Position numbers and translations under genes: made by a program. From assembly GCF_002252445.1 (NCBI RefSeq), contig NZ_NNRJ01000012.1, positions 156,408-220,407 of the forward strand: a DNA stretch of 64,000 nt. The letters are read 5' to 3'. The notes under the pieces were generated by a model that saw nothing but the letters and a program-made list of their open reading frames with translations, was not told the origin of the DNA and did no database searches. This stretch comes from Brucella thiophenivorans (GTDB lineage: Bacteria; Pseudomonadota; Alphaproteobacteria; Rhizobiales; Rhizobiaceae). Positions 1 through 10,757 of this stretch are shown here, one piece after another; positions within the stretch are counted from its first letter, which is position 1, and the number at the start of each line of letters is the position of its first letter.

Positions 1-1305
1 TTGGTCGTGCGCCGCACGGGCGGTAAGGTCAGCTGGGGTCCGGGCCGCGATATTTGGTATCATCAGGAAGTCGCAGGCGTCGAGCCAACCTGTGAACCCG
101 AACCCATGAATGCGGAAGATCCGCTGTTCATCCTTTACACATCCGGTTCAACCGGCAAGCCGAAGGGTGTGCTGCACACCACGGGAGGCTATCTTGTCTA
201 TGCCTCAATGACCCATCAATATGTCTTCGATTATCACGACGGCGATGTTTACTGGTGTACGGCGGATGTGGGCTGGGTTACCGGCCACTCCTATATTGTC
301 TATGGTCCGCTTGCGAATGGCGCGACCACACTGATGTTTGAAGGTGTTCCGAACTTCCCTGATCAGGGACGTTTCTGGGAAGTCATCGACAAACATCACG
401 TCAATATTTTCTACACCGCACCAACGGCTATCCGTGCACTGATGGGCGCAGGCGACGAGTTCGTCACCCGTTCATCGCGTTCGTCCCTGCGCCTGCTCGG
501 TTCGGTCGGTGAGCCGATCAACCCGGAAGCATGGGAATGGTATTACAATGTTGTCGGCGACCAGCAGTCTCCAATCGTTGATACATGGTGGCAGACGGAA
601 ACCGGTGGCATTCTGATCACACCGCTCCCCGGCGCAACTGACCTTAAGCCCGGCTCCGCCACGCGCCCATTCTTTGGCATCAAGCCCGAGCTTGTGGATA
701 ATGAAGGTGCCGTTGTGGAGGGGGCTGTCGATGGCAATCTCTGTATCATCGATAGCTGGCCCGGCCAGATGCGTACGCTTTATGGCGATCATAAGCGTTT
801 CATAGAAGCTTACTTTTCCACCTATAAGGGCAAGTATTTCACCGGTGACGGCTGCCGCCGCGATGCCGACGGCTATTACTGGATCACCGGTCGCGTCGAT
901 GACGTGCTGAACATTTCCGGCCACCGTCTCGGTACTGCCGAAATCGAATCGGCACTTGTTTCGCATCACTCGGTTTCAGAAGCAGCCGTTGTCGGCTATC
1001 CGCACCCGATCAAGGGACAGGGCATTTACTGCTATGTCACGCTGATGACCGGCGCAGATGCACAGGATGCCGACGAGCTGCGCAAGGAACTCACACTCCA
1101 TGTCCGCAAGGAAATCGGTCCGATTGCAACCCCGGACAAGATTCAGTTCTCGCCCGGCCTGCCAAAAACCCGTTCCGGCAAGATCATGCGCCGTATTCTC
1201 CGCAAGATCGCAGAGGACGAGTTCAGCGCACTGGGTGACACATCAACTCTTGCCGATCCGGGTGTCGTGGACGATTTGATCGAAAACCGTCAGAACAAGA
1301 AATAA
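1..1305 (+). CDS. acs: Acetyl-CoA synthetase, C-terminal part (cut by window start)
   Basis: This enzyme activates acetate with ATP and CoA through an acetyl-adenylate, feeding acetyl-CoA to central metabolism in the cytoplasm. The 434 visible residues contain the adenylate-forming signature [11 protein letters not shown] near residue 47, the WWQTETGG motif near 196, and the C-terminal [11 protein letters not shown] whose lysine is the catalytic, acetylatable residue in this family. Full-length Acs is about 650 residues, so roughly the first third lies outside the window and the true start is not seen. A strong hairpin terminator follows the stop directly. Identification is secure; only the N-terminus is missing. 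Confidence 0.96.
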   Translation: MVVRRTGGKVSWGPGRDIWYHQEVAGVEPTCEPEPMNAEDPLFILYTSGSTGKPKGVLHTTGGYLVYASMTHQYVFDYHDGDVYWCTADVGWVTGHSYIVYGPLANGATTLMFEGVPNFPDQGRFWEVIDKHHVNIFYTAPTAIRALMGAGDEFVTRSSRSSLRLLGSVGEPINPEAWEWYYNVVGDQQSPIVDTWWQTETGGILITPLPGATDLKPGSATRPFFGIKPELVDNEGAVVEGAVDGNLCIIDSWPGQMRTLYGDHKRFIEAYFSTYKGKYFTGDGCRRDADGYYWITGRVDDVLNISGHRLGTAEIESALVSHHSVSEAAVVGYPHPIKGQGIYCYVTLMTGADAQDADELRKELTLHVRKEIGPIATPDKIQFSPGLPKTRSGKIMRRILRKIAEDEFSALGDTSTLADPGVVDDLIENRQNKK

Positions 1306-1306
1306 T

Positions 1307-1337
1307 AAAAAGCCCCGGGAAATCGGGGCTTTTTATT
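1307..1337 (+). terminator. Rho-independent terminator after acs
   Basis: An 11-bp perfect stem (AAAAAGCCCCG with CGGGGCTTTTT) and a 6-nt loop begin two bases after the acs stop codon and end in a T run. Confidence 0.92.
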
Positions 1338-1470
1338 AAAGTACGCTGCCTAAAAAGGCGCCTAAGTTTGGTGAGATTTTCGTTCCTGCATGTCGAAAAT
1401 CGTAGTCTTCGATCACCGGAAGCGGAGAAGAACACGATTTGCAGGCCGCAGGAATGGAAATATCCCAAAC

Positions 1471-1689
1471 TTAAAAATCAATAGTCCTACCCTTGATTTC
1501 CCAGTCGCCAAAACGCGCCGGGTCTTTGCCGCCACGACCACCGATTTCACGTGGGGGCTTTGCAGCCTTTTCAACGGCGCGGCGTTCTTCGGCTTCCTTC
1601 AGCGCGCGCTGGGCTGCTGGCGGCAAATCGTCAAATTTTCGCGGTGCAACATTATCGTTGATGTCGGTTTCGTTGAATTTATCGGTCAT
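1471..1689 (-). CDS. Succinate dehydrogenase assembly factor 4 family protein (DUF1674)
   Basis: A 72-residue protein whose C-terminus, GGRGGKDPARFGDWEIKGR then DF, is the hallmark of the DUF1674/SDHAF4 family. In mitochondria these proteins bind flavinylated SdhA and help it join SdhB. The same role in bacteria is an inference from homology. The N-terminal half is charged and probably disordered. The start chosen is the inner ATG (MTDKFNE); another ATG lies 15 bases upstream, and neither has a clear Shine-Dalgarno. It is divergent from htpX. Confidence 0.85.
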   Translation of the reverse strand: MTDKFNETDINDNVAPRKFDDLPPAAQRALKEAEERRAVEKAAKPPREIGGRGGKDPARFGDWEIKGRTIDF

Positions 1690-1706
1690 GCGCGGCAAAT
1701 CCATTA

Positions 1707-1737
1707 TTGAAGCTCAAGCTGTTCATACCCATCATAT
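1707..1737 (+). promoter_or_regulatory. Possible heat-shock (RpoH-type) promoter of htpX
   Basis: TTGAAG at 1707-1712 and CATCATAT at 1730-1737 are 17 bases apart and sit about 70 bases upstream of htpX. They loosely fit the alphaproteobacterial sigma-32 pattern, and htpX is a heat-shock gene in many bacteria. The match is partial, so this is a suggestion only. Confidence 0.3.
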
Positions 1738-1805
1738 AGTTAAACTTGGCGGGTAAGCAAAACCCTGTTTGAGATCAACTTTCGCTGGAGCGGAGACTTT
1801 TACGA

Positions 1806-2795
1806 ATGAATATGACCAAAACTGCCATGCTGATTGCTCTCATGACAGTCATGTTCATGAGCATCGGCTATTTGCTGGGTGGCGGCGGCGGTATGATGAT
1901 CGCGCTTGTTATTGCTGTCGCCATGAACCTGTTTGGCTACTGGAATTCCGACAAGATGGTGCTGCGCATGTATAATGCGCAGCAAGTCGATGAGCGCTCA
2001 GCGCCCGACTATTACCGGATGGTCAGCGGACTTGCCGCCAATGCAGGCCTTCCGATGCCAAAGGTCTATATCATCCATGAAGACCAGCCCAATGCCTTTG
2101 CAACAGGCCGAAACCCGGAAAATGCTGCAGTTGCCGCCACAACCGGCCTTCTCAATCGCCTGACGCCAGAAGAAGTTGCAGGCGTGATGGCGCATGAGCT
2201 GGCGCATGTTCAAAACCGCGATACGCTGACCATGACGATCACGGCAACGCTTGCCGGTGCTATCTCCATGCTCGGCAATTTTGCCTTCTTCATGGGCGGC
2301 AACCGCGAAAATGGCAATGGCATCATGGGCGTGATCGGCACGATCCTTGCGATGATTGTAGCACCCTTTGCCGCGATGATTGTGCAGATGGCTGTCAGCC
2401 GAACGCGTGAATATGCAGCCGACCGGAGGGGTGCAGAAATCTGTGGCAACCCGCTCTGGCTGTCCTCGGCACTTGGCAAAATCGCGCGTGGCGCTAAATC
2501 CGTGGTCAATGAAGAAGCTGAGCATAACCCTGCAACCGCGCATATGTTTATCATCAATCCGTTGAGCGGACGCGGCGCAGACAATCTGTTCTCAACCCAC
2601 CCTGATACCGACAATCGCATTCAGGCGCTGGAACAAATGGCCGCTCAAATGGGTATTCGTCCGAGTGCAATGGCGCAGCGCAACGCTGCACCTTCACAAA
2701 AAAGTGGCCCTTGGGGACAAACTAGTGGTAATGCAGACGATAACAACAAAAGCGGTTCCGGGTCCAATTCTGGCTTCCGGGGCCCTTGGTCCTAA
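1806..2795 (+). CDS. htpX: Membrane zinc metalloprotease HtpX
   Basis: An inner-membrane M48 protease that degrades misfolded membrane proteins, overlapping in function with FtsH. The 329-residue protein has two N-terminal membrane segments (about residues 6-23 and 29-46), the zinc-binding HELAH at 130-134, two further hydrophobic stretches in the middle, and the third-ligand region [14 protein letters not shown]. The C-terminal tail after about residue 290 is low in complexity (Gly/Ser/Asn-rich) and longer than in E. coli HtpX (293 residues). A GGAG sequence lies about 10 bases before the ATG. The rRNA methyltransferase gene follows 46 bases downstream. Confidence 0.95.
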   Translation: MNMTKTAMLIALMTVMFMSIGYLLGGGGGMMIALVIAVAMNLFGYWNSDKMVLRMYNAQQVDERSAPDYYRMVSGLAANAGLPMPKVYIIHEDQPNAFATGRNPENAAVAATTGLLNRLTPEEVAGVMAHELAHVQNRDTLTMTITATLAGAISMLGNFAFFMGGNRENGNGIMGVIGTILAMIVAPFAAMIVQMAVSRTREYAADRRGAEICGNPLWLSSALGKIARGAKSVVNEEAEHNPATAHMFIINPLSGRGADNLFSTHPDTDNRIQALEQMAAQMGIRPSAMAQRNAAPSQKSGPWGQTSGNADDNNKSGSGSNSGFRGPWS

Positions 2796-2841
2796 AAGCG
2801 CGTCCCAAAAATGCGATGCGCGTCAGATAAAGTAGAACAGC

Positions 2842-4248
2842 GTGAACGATAGAAATCCTGCGCCAGAGCGTGGAAACCACAAGCCGCAATCCCACAACTA
2901 TGCCGCCGATCATGCCGACCAGCGGCCCGGCCTGGCAGCACGTTTGTGCGCGGCGCGTCTGCTTGGTGCGGTGATCGAAAAGAACACATCGCTCGACGGC
3001 TTGACCGATAACAGCCATGGACACCCGCAATATCTCGCACTTGAACCACGCGACCGCGCACTGGTTCGTGCTATTTTGGGTTCGGCGCTGCGCAATCGCG
3101 GCAGTATTGATCGTGCCATCAACAAACGCCTTGACCGGCCATTGCCGGAAAACGCCCACGCGCTCAAGCATTTGTTGCATATTGCGGTCGCTCAAATTTT
3201 CTACCTCAACCTGCCCGATCATTCCGCAGTTGATCTGGCTGTTGAAGCCGCCAATTCCGATCCGCGCAATCGTAAATTTGCAGGCCTGGTAAACGCTCTT
3301 CTGCGCCGTCTGTCACGCAACAAAGAGCGTGCGCTCGAACACACATTACAGCCTGAAAAAAATGTACCGGAATGGTTTTCAAGAAGCCTTACCGATTCCT
3401 ATGGCCCGAAAAAAACCGAAGCTATTTTGACTATGCATGGTTACGAGCCACCAATCGATTTCACCGTGAAAGGTGATCCGAAGGAATGGGCAGAGAAGCT
3501 CGGCGGCGTAGCCTTGCCAAACGGTTCTGTGCGTCTTGGGACAGTCGAGGGCAACCTCACCGACCTGCCCGGTTTTGCCGAGGGTGACTGGTGGGTGCAG
3601 GATGCCGCCGCAAGCTTGCCAGCGCGCCTGATGGGCGACATTAAAGGCAAGCGTGTGGCCGATCTTTGTGCAGCTCCCGGTGGAAAGACTGCACAGCTTG
3701 TGATTCAGGGTGCCGATGTGACAGCCCTTGATATGTCCGAGAACCGCCTAAAGCGGCTTGAGGGTAATCTGGAACGTCTGGGCCTTAAAGCCCGCACGGT
3801 TCCAAGCAATATGATGGACTTTAAGCCAGATACATTGTTTGATGCCGTGTTGCTTGATGCGCCCTGCTCATCCACTGGAACTGTCCGCCGTCATCCGGAT
3901 GTGCCATGGACCAAGACTCCGCAGGATATCAAGAAGCTTGCGACCCTTCAGGCCAAAATGCTTGATCAGGCCATCACGCTTGTGAAACCCGGCGGAACGG
4001 TGCTGTTCTCGAATTGCTCGCTGCATCCGCAGGAAGGCGAGGATGTGGCCCGCAATGCACTCAAAAATCCGGCCATTGAAGCCTACCCGATCACGCTTGA
4101 AGACTGCCCCGGCCTTGAAGGTTTGATCACCAAAGAAGGCTTCCTGCGGTCGACCCCTGCCGATCTGCCCGCTGAAAATTTCGATGGCAATCCGCATATG
4201 GCAGGCATGGATGGTTTCTTCGCCGCCCGTTTCAAGCGTAAGTCCTGA
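2842..4248 (+). CDS. rsmB: 16S rRNA (cytosine-967-C5)-methyltransferase RsmB
   Basis: It methylates C967 of 16S rRNA using S-adenosylmethionine. The 468-residue protein has an N-terminal NusB-like RNA-binding domain (about 30-170) and a C-terminal Rossmann methyltransferase with the SAM motif VADLCAAPGGKT, the DAPCSSTG motif IV with one conserved cysteine, and FSNCSLHPQEG carrying the second cysteine of the Fmu/Sun family. Translation probably starts at GTG; the first 30 residues are polar and the Shine-Dalgarno is weak, so the start is uncertain. The gene heads a rsmB-heparinase-purH order that I recall as common in related rhizobia. Confidence 0.92.
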   Translation: MNDRNPAPERGNHKPQSHNYAADHADQRPGLAARLCAARLLGAVIEKNTSLDGLTDNSHGHPQYLALEPRDRALVRAILGSALRNRGSIDRAINKRLDRPLPENAHALKHLLHIAVAQIFYLNLPDHSAVDLAVEAANSDPRNRKFAGLVNALLRRLSRNKERALEHTLQPEKNVPEWFSRSLTDSYGPKKTEAILTMHGYEPPIDFTVKGDPKEWAEKLGGVALPNGSVRLGTVEGNLTDLPGFAEGDWWVQDAAASLPARLMGDIKGKRVADLCAAPGGKTAQLVIQGADVTALDMSENRLKRLEGNLERLGLKARTVPSNMMDFKPDTLFDAVLLDAPCSSTGTVRRHPDVPWTKTPQDIKKLATLQAKMLDQAITLVKPGGTVLFSNCSLHPQEGEDVARNALKNPAIEAYPITLEDCPGLEGLITKEGFLRSTPADLPAENFDGNPHMAGMDGFFAARFKRKS

Positions 4249-4262
4249 TAAAGCCAGTTAAA

Positions 4263-4297
4263 TAACCATAACGGGTGTATTGTGCCCGTTATGGTTA
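4263..4297. repeat. 13-bp perfect inverted repeat after rsmB
   Basis: TAACCATAACGGG (4263-4275) and its exact complement (4285-4297) are separated by 9 bases, starting 14 bases after the rsmB stop. There is no T run, so it is either a weak or Rho-assisted terminator or a protein-binding palindrome. Confidence 0.6.
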
Positions 4298-4414
4298 ACA
4301 CTCGATTCACCATTATCGACGATTGTATGAGTGCATGATTCCCATACGTGGAAACGAGCGTTCGAGTGAATCATGCCATGAAAGGACGGACCTACCTTAT
4401 CAGGTCCAACAAGA

Positions 4415-6157
4415 ATGAATTTGAATATGGAGAATGAAAGGGTGGCAGTCGCGTTGAGCGAAACCCCGCATCTTTGGGGACTGGCTGTTGCACAGGCTTG
4501 GCGCAGGTTCAGCCGCCGTCTGCGCATGGGGCCGCTTTTTCGCTGGCGTTTCACTGGCTTCACACCCGAACGCATTCTCATTGCTCCGCCAGATCTCCGT
4601 GTTGCAGATCCCCAGCTAGCGCAGGAATTCTATCACGGTCGTTTCGCACTGGCCGGTCGCCTTGTCGAGACCGGCGGCATGTCGCCTTTCGCTGTCGAAC
4701 CACCAACACCCGAATGGGAAGCGGCCCTCCAAGGTTTTGGTTGGCTGCGCCATCTCAAAGGTGCCAACAGCGAACTTGCCACCGCCAATGCGCGTGCTCT
4801 TGTCGATGACTGGATGCGCCTCTATGGCAAGCGCATCGGTGGCCTTGCCTGGTCACCGGAAGTCACAGCACAACGCATCATCGCGTGGTTGCAGCATTCC
4901 AATCTGATCCTGTCCGGCGCTGAACTCCCCGCTTATCGCAAATTCATGCGCTCACTTGCCATGCAAGTGCGTTACTTGCGCACTGTCGCTTCAGCCATGG
5001 ATGATGGTGAAGAAAGGCTTCGTGCGCGCATTGCGCTCGCTTTCGCAGCCCTTGCATTGCCGGTTTCACCCCCAACAGCACGCGCTGCCCGGCGCAATCT
5101 GGAATATGAACTAAAGCGCCAGATCCTGCCCGATGGCGGGCATATATCGCGCAATCCGGTAACGATCCTTGAATTACTGGCTGATCTTCTGCCACTGCGT
5201 CAAACCTATGCCAATGGCACCGAATCGCCACCAAAGGCGCTGATCGAAGCGGTCGAGCGTATGTTGCCGGCACTGCGTTTTTTCCGGCATCAGGATGGCA
5301 GTTTAGCACTTTTCAATGGCGTTGGACCGACATTGTCCGAACGCATCATTTCGGTGTTGCGCCATGACGAAACTGCAGGCTCGCCGCTGACCCATGCGCC
5401 CTATTCCGGCTATGAACGCCTGTCGATGGGTGCGACCACGATCATCGCCGATACCGGCCTTCCCCCGCCCGTAACCGCTTCGCGTGATGCCCACGCAGGT
5501 TGCCTTGCCTTTGAAATGTCTTCGGGGCGCCAGCGTTATATCGTCAATTCCGGTGTCGACCGTTATGGCCCGCCGGAATTTCGTCCATTGGGGCGTTCGA
5601 CTGCAGCACACTCGACCGTCACCATCAACGACACTTCGTCCTGTCGTTTCAGCTTGAATTCTGGTCTTTCCAGCATGATTGGTACACCGATTATTGCTGG
5701 TCCAACCCGCGTACAGCGCGACCGCGTTGAAGATCAGGGGCGACAGGGCTTCGTCGCAAATCATGATGGCTATGTGCGCCTGTTCGGTATTTTTCACGAA
5801 CGCCGTGTGGTGCTGTCACATCAGGGCAGCGTCATACAGGGTGCTGACCGCTTTTATCGCGGCGATGCCAAGGCCTTAAAAGCCAATGGCCGTGATAATA
5901 TTGCTGTGCGTTTTCATATCCATCCATCCGTCGAGATCTCGCTTGATGAAAATGGCCTCATTAATTTGAGCGCCCCGCATGATGACACATGGGCTTTCTC
6001 ATGCTTCGAAGTGGCCCCGCAGATTGAAGACAGCATCTTCTTTGCCGGCTTCCGTGGCCCTGTCACGTCAAAGCAAATCGTGCTGTCTTTCCCGGCATCC
6101 GAATTGCCGGAGGTGAACTGGCAATTCAGCCGTGTAGCAATCGGCAGCTACGCCTAA
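4415..6157 (+). CDS. Heparinase II/III family protein
   Basis: A 580-residue protein resembling the heparinase II/III superfamily of polysaccharide lyases. It has an alpha/alpha-toroid N-terminal half (conserved region near AWSPEVTAQRIIAWLQHS) and a beta-sandwich C-terminal half with AHSTVTINDTSS and GFVANHDGYVRLFGIFHERR, matching the Hepar_II_III domain. No signal peptide is evident, and family members of this chromosomal type have no agreed substrate. I recall the gene being conserved next to purH in Rhizobiales, which suggests a housekeeping role with an envelope or intracellular polysaccharide, but this is not established. Two ATG codons 12 bases apart could start it. Confidence 0.82.
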   Translation: MNLNMENERVAVALSETPHLWGLAVAQAWRRFSRRLRMGPLFRWRFTGFTPERILIAPPDLRVADPQLAQEFYHGRFALAGRLVETGGMSPFAVEPPTPEWEAALQGFGWLRHLKGANSELATANARALVDDWMRLYGKRIGGLAWSPEVTAQRIIAWLQHSNLILSGAELPAYRKFMRSLAMQVRYLRTVASAMDDGEERLRARIALAFAALALPVSPPTARAARRNLEYELKRQILPDGGHISRNPVTILELLADLLPLRQTYANGTESPPKALIEAVERMLPALRFFRHQDGSLALFNGVGPTLSERIISVLRHDETAGSPLTHAPYSGYERLSMGATTIIADTGLPPPVTASRDAHAGCLAFEMSSGRQRYIVNSGVDRYGPPEFRPLGRSTAAHSTVTINDTSSCRFSLNSGLSSMIGTPIIAGPTRVQRDRVEDQGRQGFVANHDGYVRLFGIFHERRVVLSHQGSVIQGADRFYRGDAKALKANGRDNIAVRFHIHPSVEISLDENGLINLSAPHDDTWAFSCFEVAPQIEDSIFFAGFRGPVTSKQIVLSFPASELPEVNWQFSRVAIGSYA

Positions 6158-6278
6158 TTCACAAAGCCTCGGTCTTTCGGCGTTTTAAGGTATGATTCGT
6201 GTCTCGCCTGTGCTAGCTGGCAAACCGTCCCACCCTTCCTGAACGCAAAACGCTTCAGCAACGAAGAGACCATTTCCT

Positions 6279-7895
6279 ATGGCTGTCAGCTCCAAGCATA
6301 TTCCCGCTCCCGATCTTCATCGGGTGCGCCGCGCCCTTCTTTCCGTTTCCGACAAGACCGGCCTCATCGATTTTGCCAAGGCGCTTCATGCCCATGGCGT
6401 TGAAATCCTTTCGACCGGTGGTACCGCCAAATCGATTGCCGCCGAAGGCATTCCCGTAAAGGATGTATCCGAAGTTACCGGCTTTCCAGAAATCATGGAC
6501 GGACGCGTGAAGACCCTGCATCCATCGGTTCATGGCGGTCTTCTCGCAGTGCGCAACGATCCTGAACATGTTGCAGCTATGGAAGCGCATGGTATTGGCG
6601 GCATTGATCTGGCCGTCATCAATCTCTATCCGTTTGAAGAAGTTCGCTTCAAGGGCGGCGATTACGACACCACCGTCGAAAACATCGACATTGGCGGCCC
6701 GGCAATGATCCGCGCTTCGGCAAAGAACCATGCTTATGTCGCAACGGTTGTTGATCCCGCCGACTATGCAGACGTCGTTGCCGAGCTTGAAAAGAACGAA
6801 GGCTCGCTACCGATTTCTTTCCGCAAGAAGCTCGCTGCCAAAGCATTCTCGCGCACGGCTGCTTATGATGCAGCCATTTCCAACTGGTTTGCCGAAGCCA
6901 TCAATGACGAAACGCCTGTCTTCCGCTCGGTCGCTGGCAAGCTGCACTCTGTCATGCGCTATGGTGAAAACCCGCATCAGACGGCTGGCTTTTATCTGAC
7001 TGGCGAACAGCGTCCGGGCGTTGCAACCGCAACGCAGCTTCAGGGCAAGCAGCTTTCCTATAACAACATCAACGACACCGATGCAGCTTTCGAACTCGTT
7101 GCCGAGTTTGACCCAGCCCGCACCGCAGCCGTTGCCATCATCAAGCACGCCAATCCGTGTGGCGTTGCAGAAGCTGCAACCATCACCGAAGCTTATCTCA
7201 AGGCGCTGGCCTGCGATCCTGTTTCGGCTTTTGGTGGCATTGTTGCGCTCAACAAGACACTTGATGAAGCCGCGGCTGAAGAAATCGTCAAAACCTTCAC
7301 CGAAGTCATTATTGCACCGGACGCAACCGAAGGCGCGCAGGCCATCGTTGCCGCCAAGAAGAACCTTCGTCTGCTGGTAACAGGTGGTCTGCCTGATCCA
7401 CGCTCCAAAGGCATTGCCGCCAAGACGGTTGCCGGTGGCGTTCTGGTTCAGTCACGCGACAATGGCAATGTCGATGATCTTGATCTCAAGGTCGTGACCA
7501 AGCGCGCTCCAAGCGAAGCCGAGCTCAACGATATGAAGTTTGCCTTCCGCGTTGGCAAGCATGTGAAGTCGAACGCAATCGTCTACGTCAAGGACGGCGC
7601 AACGGTTGGCATCGGCGCTGGCCAGATGAGCCGCGTTGATTCTGCCCGTATCGCAGCGCGCAAAGCGGAAGATGCAGCAGAAGCTGCCGGTCTTGCCGAG
7701 CCACTGACCAAGGGATGTGTAGTTGCTTCCGACGCCTTCTTCCCGTTTGCGGATGGTCTGCTGTCTGCGGTTCAGGCGGGCGCAACCGCCGTCATCCAGC
7801 CGGGCGGCTCAATGCGCGACGACGAAGTGATTGCAGCGGCCGACGAACATGGCATCGCCATGGTCATGACCGGCATGCGCCACTTCCGCCACTAA
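6279..7895 (+). CDS. purH: Bifunctional AICAR transformylase / IMP cyclohydrolase PurH
   Basis: It catalyses the last two steps of de novo purine synthesis: formylation of AICAR with 10-formyl-tetrahydrofolate, then ring closure to IMP. The 538 residues are the usual family length. The N-terminal MGS-like cyclohydrolase domain shows [19 protein letters not shown] and GRVKTLHP. The C-terminal transformylase shows RYGENPHQ, the KHANPCG motif with the catalytic Lys-His pair, DPVSAFGG, and the end motif [10 protein letters not shown]. It is followed by a strong terminator. Confidence 0.98.
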   Translation: MAVSSKHIPAPDLHRVRRALLSVSDKTGLIDFAKALHAHGVEILSTGGTAKSIAAEGIPVKDVSEVTGFPEIMDGRVKTLHPSVHGGLLAVRNDPEHVAAMEAHGIGGIDLAVINLYPFEEVRFKGGDYDTTVENIDIGGPAMIRASAKNHAYVATVVDPADYADVVAELEKNEGSLPISFRKKLAAKAFSRTAAYDAAISNWFAEAINDETPVFRSVAGKLHSVMRYGENPHQTAGFYLTGEQRPGVATATQLQGKQLSYNNINDTDAAFELVAEFDPARTAAVAIIKHANPCGVAEAATITEAYLKALACDPVSAFGGIVALNKTLDEAAAEEIVKTFTEVIIAPDATEGAQAIVAAKKNLRLLVTGGLPDPRSKGIAAKTVAGGVLVQSRDNGNVDDLDLKVVTKRAPSEAELNDMKFAFRVGKHVKSNAIVYVKDGATVGIGAGQMSRVDSARIAARKAEDAAEAAGLAEPLTKGCVVASDAFFPFADGLLSAVQAGATAVIQPGGSMRDDEVIAAADEHGIAMVMTGMRHFRH

Positions 7896-7926
7896 GTTTG
7901 CTTTTGACAAGCTGACCGACAACTCC

Positions 7927-7968
7927 AACATCGGCCCAAAAATCCAAATTGATTTTTGGGCCGATGTT
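7927..7968 (+). terminator. Terminator after purH
   Basis: An 18-bp perfect inverted repeat (arms 7927-7944 and 7951-7968, loop of 6) lies 31 bases after the purH stop. The stem contains its own A and T runs, so it could stop transcription in both directions. Confidence 0.8.
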
Positions 7969-8398
7969 TAAATTGAACAACTGCAACGTCCTTTATACAC
8001 TCCAGAAAGCATACCGAGCGCTCGAAAAATACGACTTGGGATAAGTGCTTCCGGTGCCTTTTTCATAACCAAATCGTTCGGCTGTGAAGCGATAGATATT
8101 CGGATAGATTGACGGCGATTGTTGATACTTGGAAACGAGAACACGCTCATTTTCAGCTGCATATTCTCATCAAGTTTGCGTTATTTCCGCAAATTTTAAT
8201 TCATATTATTTTCGTTTTAAGTTCATATTATTTCGTATTGAGCATTTTTAAATAAATTGGGAAAACATACCGGGCGACATAAAGCGATTGGGAATGCCTG
8301 AGACGTCATCCTGTATTAAGTTGATTTAAGCAGCAAGCGGTTCGCACGATTCTGCGCTCTGCCTGCAATAAGCACCCGAATGGGAGGAGCAAAAGCAC
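7969..8398. other. Gene-free region upstream of glpK
   Basis: About 430 bases with no convincing gene. The part from about 8165 to 8270 is very AT-rich and holds the direct repeat listed separately. It most likely contains the control region and promoter of the glycerol operon. Confidence 0.6.
8200..8236 (+). repeat. Tandem direct repeat upstream of glpK, candidate operator
   Basis: TTCATATTATTTTCGT (8200-8215) recurs as TTCATATTATTTCGT (8222-8236), a 22-base period, about two helical turns. TTTCG half-sites are typical of DeoR/GlpR-type repressors, which commonly control glycerol genes. That link is an inference; no repressor gene is in the window. Confidence 0.45.
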
Positions 8399-9898
8399 AT
8401 GACTCAATTTATCGGTTCCATTGATCAGGGGACCACGAGTTCGCGCTTTATTATATTTGATAAGCAGGGCGACATTATCGCCATGGACCAGCGAGAACAC
8501 GAACAGATTTATCCAAAGGCTGGTTGGGTGGAACACAGCGCCGGTGAGATCTGGCGTAACACACAGCATGTTATCGCCGCCACCTTGAAGAAAGCCAAAC
8601 TCAAGGCTTCTGATATTGCGTCTGTTGGTATCACCAACCAGCGTGAAACAACGCTTCTTTGGGACAAAAACACCGGCGTTCCCCTCTTCAACGCCATCGT
8701 TTGGATGGATACACGCACCGACGCATTGGTCGATGAGTTTATGAAAGATGGCGGTGCAGATCGTCTCCGTGATAAAACAGGGCTGCCGATCTCAACTTAC
8801 TTCTCAGGCCTCAAACTGCGTTGGATACTGGATAATGTTCCCGGTGCACGCAAAAAGGCTGAGGCAGGCGACGCGCTGTTCGGCACGATGGATACATGGC
8901 TAGCCTGGAACCTGACCGGTGGAGTTGCCGGTGGCATTCATATCACCGATGTAACCAATGCTTCGCGCACGCAACTTATGAACCTTGCAACCCTCAAATG
9001 GGACGAGGAGATTCTGCGCCTGTTCGATATTCCGAAAGCTTGCCTACCGGAAATTCGTTCGTCCAGCGAAGTCTATGGCGATATTTCGCTCTCGTCGCTC
9101 CAGGGCGTTAAGCTTGCAGGCATTCTGGGTGATCAACAAGCAGCGCTGTTCGGTCAGGCATGTCTCGAACCGGGCGAAGCCAAGAACACCTATGGCACCG
9201 GCTGCTTCATGCTGATGAACACCGGCGAGAAGCTGGTGCCATCCAGCTACGGACTGCTCACCACGGTTGCCTATCAGCTTGGCGAGAACAAGCCAGTCTA
9301 TGCGTTGGAAGGTTCCATTGCCATCACCGGCGCATTGGTGCAATGGCTGCGCGATAATCTCGGCATCATCAAAACCAGTGGCGATATTGAAACACTCGCG
9401 CGTACGGTTGAAGACAATGGTGATGTTTATTTTGTTCCCGCCTTCTCAGGCCTTTACGCGCCACACTGGGAAGATTCCGCGCGCGGCATTATTGCTGGCC
9501 TCACCCGCTTTGCAAATAGAGGACATATTGCACGCGCAGCCCTTGAAGCCAGCGCCTATCAGGTACGCGAAGTGCTGGAAGCCATGGTTAAGGATTCTGG
9601 TGTCGAAATCACCGAATTGCGCTCTGATGGCGGCATGACCATCAATGAGCTGCTGATGCAGTTCCAGTCCGACATTCTCGATGTACCAGTGGTTCGCCCC
9701 AAAATTATCGAGACCACCGCTCTTGGCGCCGCCTATTCAGCTGGTCTTGCTGTTGGCTACTGGAAGTCGACAAACGACATTATCGAGAACTGGCAGGTTG
9801 GTCATCGCTGGCATCCAAAGATGACAGCGAAGGAACGCACAAGCCTGTTCAATGCATGGGAGAAGGCAGTTCAGCGCTCACTCAACTGGGTCGAATAG
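8399..9898 (+). CDS. glpK: Glycerol kinase GlpK
   Basis: It phosphorylates glycerol to sn-glycerol 3-phosphate with ATP, trapping glycerol that enters through the facilitator encoded next door. The 499-residue length matches the family. Seen are the N-terminal phosphate motif [15 protein letters not shown], the NQRETT substrate region, [13 protein letters not shown] with TYGTGCFML, and [16 protein letters not shown]. The start ATG has a good Shine-Dalgarno (GGGAGGAG, about 10 bases upstream). It is followed by glpF, forming an uptake and phosphorylation operon. Confidence 0.97.
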   Translation: MTQFIGSIDQGTTSSRFIIFDKQGDIIAMDQREHEQIYPKAGWVEHSAGEIWRNTQHVIAATLKKAKLKASDIASVGITNQRETTLLWDKNTGVPLFNAIVWMDTRTDALVDEFMKDGGADRLRDKTGLPISTYFSGLKLRWILDNVPGARKKAEAGDALFGTMDTWLAWNLTGGVAGGIHITDVTNASRTQLMNLATLKWDEEILRLFDIPKACLPEIRSSSEVYGDISLSSLQGVKLAGILGDQQAALFGQACLEPGEAKNTYGTGCFMLMNTGEKLVPSSYGLLTTVAYQLGENKPVYALEGSIAITGALVQWLRDNLGIIKTSGDIETLARTVEDNGDVYFVPAFSGLYAPHWEDSARGIIAGLTRFANRGHIARAALEASAYQVREVLEAMVKDSGVEITELRSDGGMTINELLMQFQSDILDVPVVRPKIIETTALGAAYSAGLAVGYWKSTNDIIENWQVGHRWHPKMTAKERTSLFNAWEKAVQRSLNWVE

Positions 9899-10024
9899 GC
9901 CGTTTTCTTTCGCTTTGGCAAAACAAGCTGAAGCTTGAAACAATTTATTATTTTTAACACACCGGCAGTGAATCTTATCTGCCGGAAAGAATTTCAGCAC
10001 CTATATTATTTATCGGAGCAAATA

Positions 10025-10747
10025 ATGCATAACGGTTTTATTGGCGAGTTTCTCGGCACGATGATACTTGTCCTGCTGGGCGATGGCGTCGTCGCGAACG
10101 TTCTCCTGGCTAAGTCCAAAGGACAGAATTCCGGCTGGATTGTGATTACAGTGGGCTGGGGCTTTGCGGTCCTCTGTGGCGTTATAGTTGCGGTGGCTGC
10201 TGGCAGTGCAGGCCATCTTAATCCGGCTGTGACACTTGCCTTTTATGCCGCTGGAAGTTTTCCAGCGGCAGACGTCGTGCCTTACATAGCAGCGCAAATG
10301 TCTGGCGCTTTCACCGGTGCGATTCTCGTCTATCTCGCTTATCTGGCCCACTGGAAACCAACTGAAGACCAAAGCCTCAAGCTGGGTGTCTTTTGCACTG
10401 GACCTGCCATCCGTAATATCCCGGCCAACTGCCTGACCGAAATTATCGGCACTTTCGTGCTGGTCTTCGTGGTCATCGCTATCGGCGCTAAAACTGTGGG
10501 CGCGACGGACGTTCTGGGGCCATTGATGGTCGGCCTTCTCGTATGGGCAGTTGGCGTATCGCTGGGTGGCCCCACCGGTTATGCAATCAATCCGGCACGT
10601 GATCTTGGTCCACGTATCGCACACGCTCTTCTGCCGATTCCAGGCAAAGGCAAATCAGATTGGGCCTATGCGTGGATACCCGTTGCAGCCCCTATCACAG
10701 GCGGCCTTATCGCCGTTGCCTGCGCAAAAGCGGCGGGCATGATATAA
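10025..10747 (+). CDS. glpF: Glycerol uptake facilitator (aquaglyceroporin, MIP family)
   Basis: A 240-residue inner-membrane channel with six membrane segments that lets glycerol diffuse into the cell. Both NPA boxes are present: HLNPAVTLAF (about 65-74) and GYAINPARDLGPR (about 185-197). The aspartate after the second NPA box is typical of glycerol-conducting members rather than water channels. The start used is the ATG with TCGGAG upstream; the reading frame stays open a further 90 bases but that part lacks a ribosome site. It lies 126 bases after glpK. Confidence 0.94.
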   Translation: MHNGFIGEFLGTMILVLLGDGVVANVLLAKSKGQNSGWIVITVGWGFAVLCGVIVAVAAGSAGHLNPAVTLAFYAAGSFPAADVVPYIAAQMSGAFTGAILVYLAYLAHWKPTEDQSLKLGVFCTGPAIRNIPANCLTEIIGTFVLVFVVIAIGAKTVGATDVLGPLMVGLLVWAVGVSLGGPTGYAINPARDLGPRIAHALLPIPGKGKSDWAYAWIPVAAPITGGLIAVACAKAAGMI

Positions 10748-10757
10748 AACCAAATAC

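Noticed and set aside
7968..8162. A 64-residue leftward open frame after purH
   Set aside because: It starts without a ribosome site, overlaps the terminator, and has no protein-like pattern.
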